Source: JAEUKA01 sp035328405 (lineage in GTDB: Bacteria > Myxococcota_A > Polyangia > Palsa-1104 > JAEUJZ01). From it: a stretch of DNA of 64,000 nucleotides. Under the pieces are notes generated by a model. It was not told the origin of the DNA, ran no database searches, and saw only the letters and a list, made by a program, of their open reading frames with translations. Positions 62,961-64,000 of this stretch are shown piece after piece (positions within the stretch are counted from its first letter, which is position 1; each line of letters starts with the position of its first letter). Location: positions 1 to 64,000 of the forward strand of contig DAOLIT010000008.1 in assembly GCA_035328405.1 (NCBI GenBank). Reading direction: 5' to 3'. The translations under genes and the position numbers were made by a program.

Positions 62961-63854
62961 GTGGCCGTCTCAAAATGGCAGATTCCCGACGATGATCCGC
63001 AGCCCAAAAACGACCGGTACCACATTCGCGTGCGCGGGATACACAAGACGTTTGGCCCGCATGCTGTTTTGCGTGGCATCGACCTGGACGTGGAGCGCGG
63101 CAAAATCAACGTCATCATCGGCGGTTCGGGGCAGGGCAAATCCGTCATCATGAAGCACTTGATGGGTCTCCTGAAGCCGGACCAGGGACACATCTATTGC
63201 GACGGTGAGGACTTGGTTCCACTCGATGAGTTTGCGCTGAATCGCGTGCGCAAAAAATTCGGGATGCTGTTTCAATATGCCGCGCTATTCGATTCGCTCA
63301 CCGTCGAGGAAAACATCGTTTTTCCGCTGGTTGAACACGGCGATCCTGAAAGTGGCGGCATGGACGCGCGGGGAAAAACGCTCAAACGGCGGTTTTTCAG
63401 TCGAGCCGAGCTTTCCCGCATCGCTCAGGAACAGCTCGACAAGTTGGCTTTGCCGCAGGTGCTTTTGCGAAAATTTCCGTCGGAATTGTCGGGCGGACAA
63501 CGAAAACGTGTGGGTTTGGCGCGGGCGCTGGTCATGAAACCGCAAATTTTGCTTTACGACGAGCCCACGACGGGACTGGACCCTGTTTCGACCAAAAACG
63601 TGGACGACATGATTCGCGACGTGTCCCGTGAACATGCCGTGACCAGCGTCATCATCAGCCACGACATGGCCTCGACGTTTCGCATCGGAGATCGCATTTC
63701 TGCACTATATGGAGGCGTTATCATCGAAAGTGGTTCTGCCGAGGAAATCCGCCGCAGCCGCCACAAGTGGTTGCGCGAATTTGTCGAGACCAGCGGTGCA
63801 GTTCAAATGATGCCTTGCGACGAAAAAGACTTGATTGTGGACGAAGCCATTTAG
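62961..63854 (+). CDS. MlaF-like ABC transporter ATP-binding protein
   Basis: 297 residues. Walker A IGGSGQGKSVIMKHL, signature ELSGGQRKRVGLARAL, Walker B ILLYDEPTTGLDP and H-loop VIISHDMAST, all intact, unlike the ATPase of the first operon. About 20 extra residues between the Q-loop and the signature (GGMDARGKTLKRRFFSRAEL) are not usual. GTG 62961 is the start. It works with the MlaE permease before it and the MlaD protein after it. Confidence 0.93.
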   Translation: MAVSKWQIPDDDPQPKNDRYHIRVRGIHKTFGPHAVLRGIDLDVERGKINVIIGGSGQGKSVIMKHLMGLLKPDQGHIYCDGEDLVPLDEFALNRVRKKFGMLFQYAALFDSLTVEENIVFPLVEHGDPESGGMDARGKTLKRRFFSRAELSRIAQEQLDKLALPQVLLRKFPSELSGGQRKRVGLARALVMKPQILLYDEPTTGLDPVSTKNVDDMIRDVSREHAVTSVIISHDMASTFRIGDRISALYGGVIIESGSAEEIRRSRHKWLREFVETSGAVQMMPCDEKDLIVDEAI

Positions 63855-63869
63855 GCCAGGAGTTGTTGT

Positions 63870-64000
63870 ATGAAAACCGCGAGCGCAGCCCTCAAAGTAG
63901 GCTTTACGACCTTGGTGATGGTCGCGCTGAGCGTCGTCGCTTTTCGCTTTGTATCCAAAGGTGTGCGGGGCCAGGAAGGTCCCGTCGTTTGGGCGCTGTT
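63870..64000 (+). CDS. MlaD/MCE-family protein (partial, runs off the window)
   Basis: Only the first 43 or so residues are visible: MKTASAALKVGFTTLVMVAL, a TM anchor, then FRFVSKGVRGQ and GPVVW. The start has AGGAG and fits the MCE family anchor that tethers the lipid-binding domain to the inner membrane. It completes an mlaE-mlaF-mlaD order. Confidence 0.75.
   Translation, partial: MKTASAALKVGFTTLVMVALSVVAFRFVSKGVRGQEGPVVWAL

Overview
The window reads as one stretch of a draft genome from a Gram-negative, predatory/social-type deltaproteobacterial lineage, most likely Myxococcota or a close relative. The evidence is three long Ser/Thr kinases with receptor-like tails, an FHA-type sigma-54 activator, an AgmX-like tail, many Cys-rich lipoproteins, a very large S41 peptidase, a PhaR-type regulator and two Mla/MCE lipid-transport loci. 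A run of exactly 100 N (31554-31653) shows that it is a scaffold. No rRNA, tRNA, phage, transposase or CRISPR array was seen. Taxonomy is inferred from gene content only.

Layout. 0.4-3.5 kb: giant secreted S41 protease. 3.6-5.9 kb: ABC operon with one ATPase and two different MlaE-type permeases. 6.0-7.8 kb: FmdB-like zinc ribbon and a GT-C membrane protein. 7.8-10.7 kb: FHA/sigma-54 activator and FabH. 10.7-18.7 kb: zinc-ribbon Ser/Thr kinase followed by envelope proteins of unknown role (lipoprotein, TM protein, HEAT protein, secreted protein). 18.8-23.1 kb: AsmA-like/GT51 fusion and PhoH. 23.1-28.3 kb: Fur-family regulator, TonB receptor and two flanking lipoproteins. 28.3-31.3 kb: polA, with a 21-bp minisatellite upstream of it. 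31.9-34.8 kb: TPR Ser/Thr kinase. 35.0-40.4 kb: ffh-dapA-dapB-hflX operon. 40.2-43.2 kb: membrane protein, aminotransferase and OM barrel. 43.6-46.0 kb: third kinase. 46.1-49.3 kb: DUF2252 lipoprotein, porin and lamin-tail lipoprotein operon. 49.5-53.9 kb: ECF sigma/anti-sigma, CysQ-like phosphatase, PhaR, TatA and a Cys-rich lipoprotein. 54.0-59.5 kb: hpf-ptsN-hprK-rapZ-EIIA(Man)-HPr-EI, a regulatory PTS. 59.8-62.0 kb: VWA lipoprotein with calcium-type repeats. 62.1-64.0 kb: second Mla operon, cut by the window edge.

The most interesting signal is a predicted metal regulon. A 17-bp palindrome of the form ATGCAAATCATTTGCAT occurs five times in intergenic DNA: two copies in front of the Fur-family gene, one in front of the TonB-receptor cluster, one at the 3' junction of phoH and the fur-like gene, and one 25 kb away in front of the DUF2252-porin-LTD operon. 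This ties two separate, visibly less GC-rich envelope clusters to one regulator. It suggests an undescribed outer-membrane metal acquisition or homeostasis system. Other points of note are an AsmA-GT51 fusion with an insertion in the catalytic domain, a kinase with a degenerate catalytic loop (HRDLRPRS), a PolA with a natural Tyr at the ddNTP-selectivity position and a dead proofreading domain, and a 184-bp convergent overlap between hflX and a membrane-protein gene.
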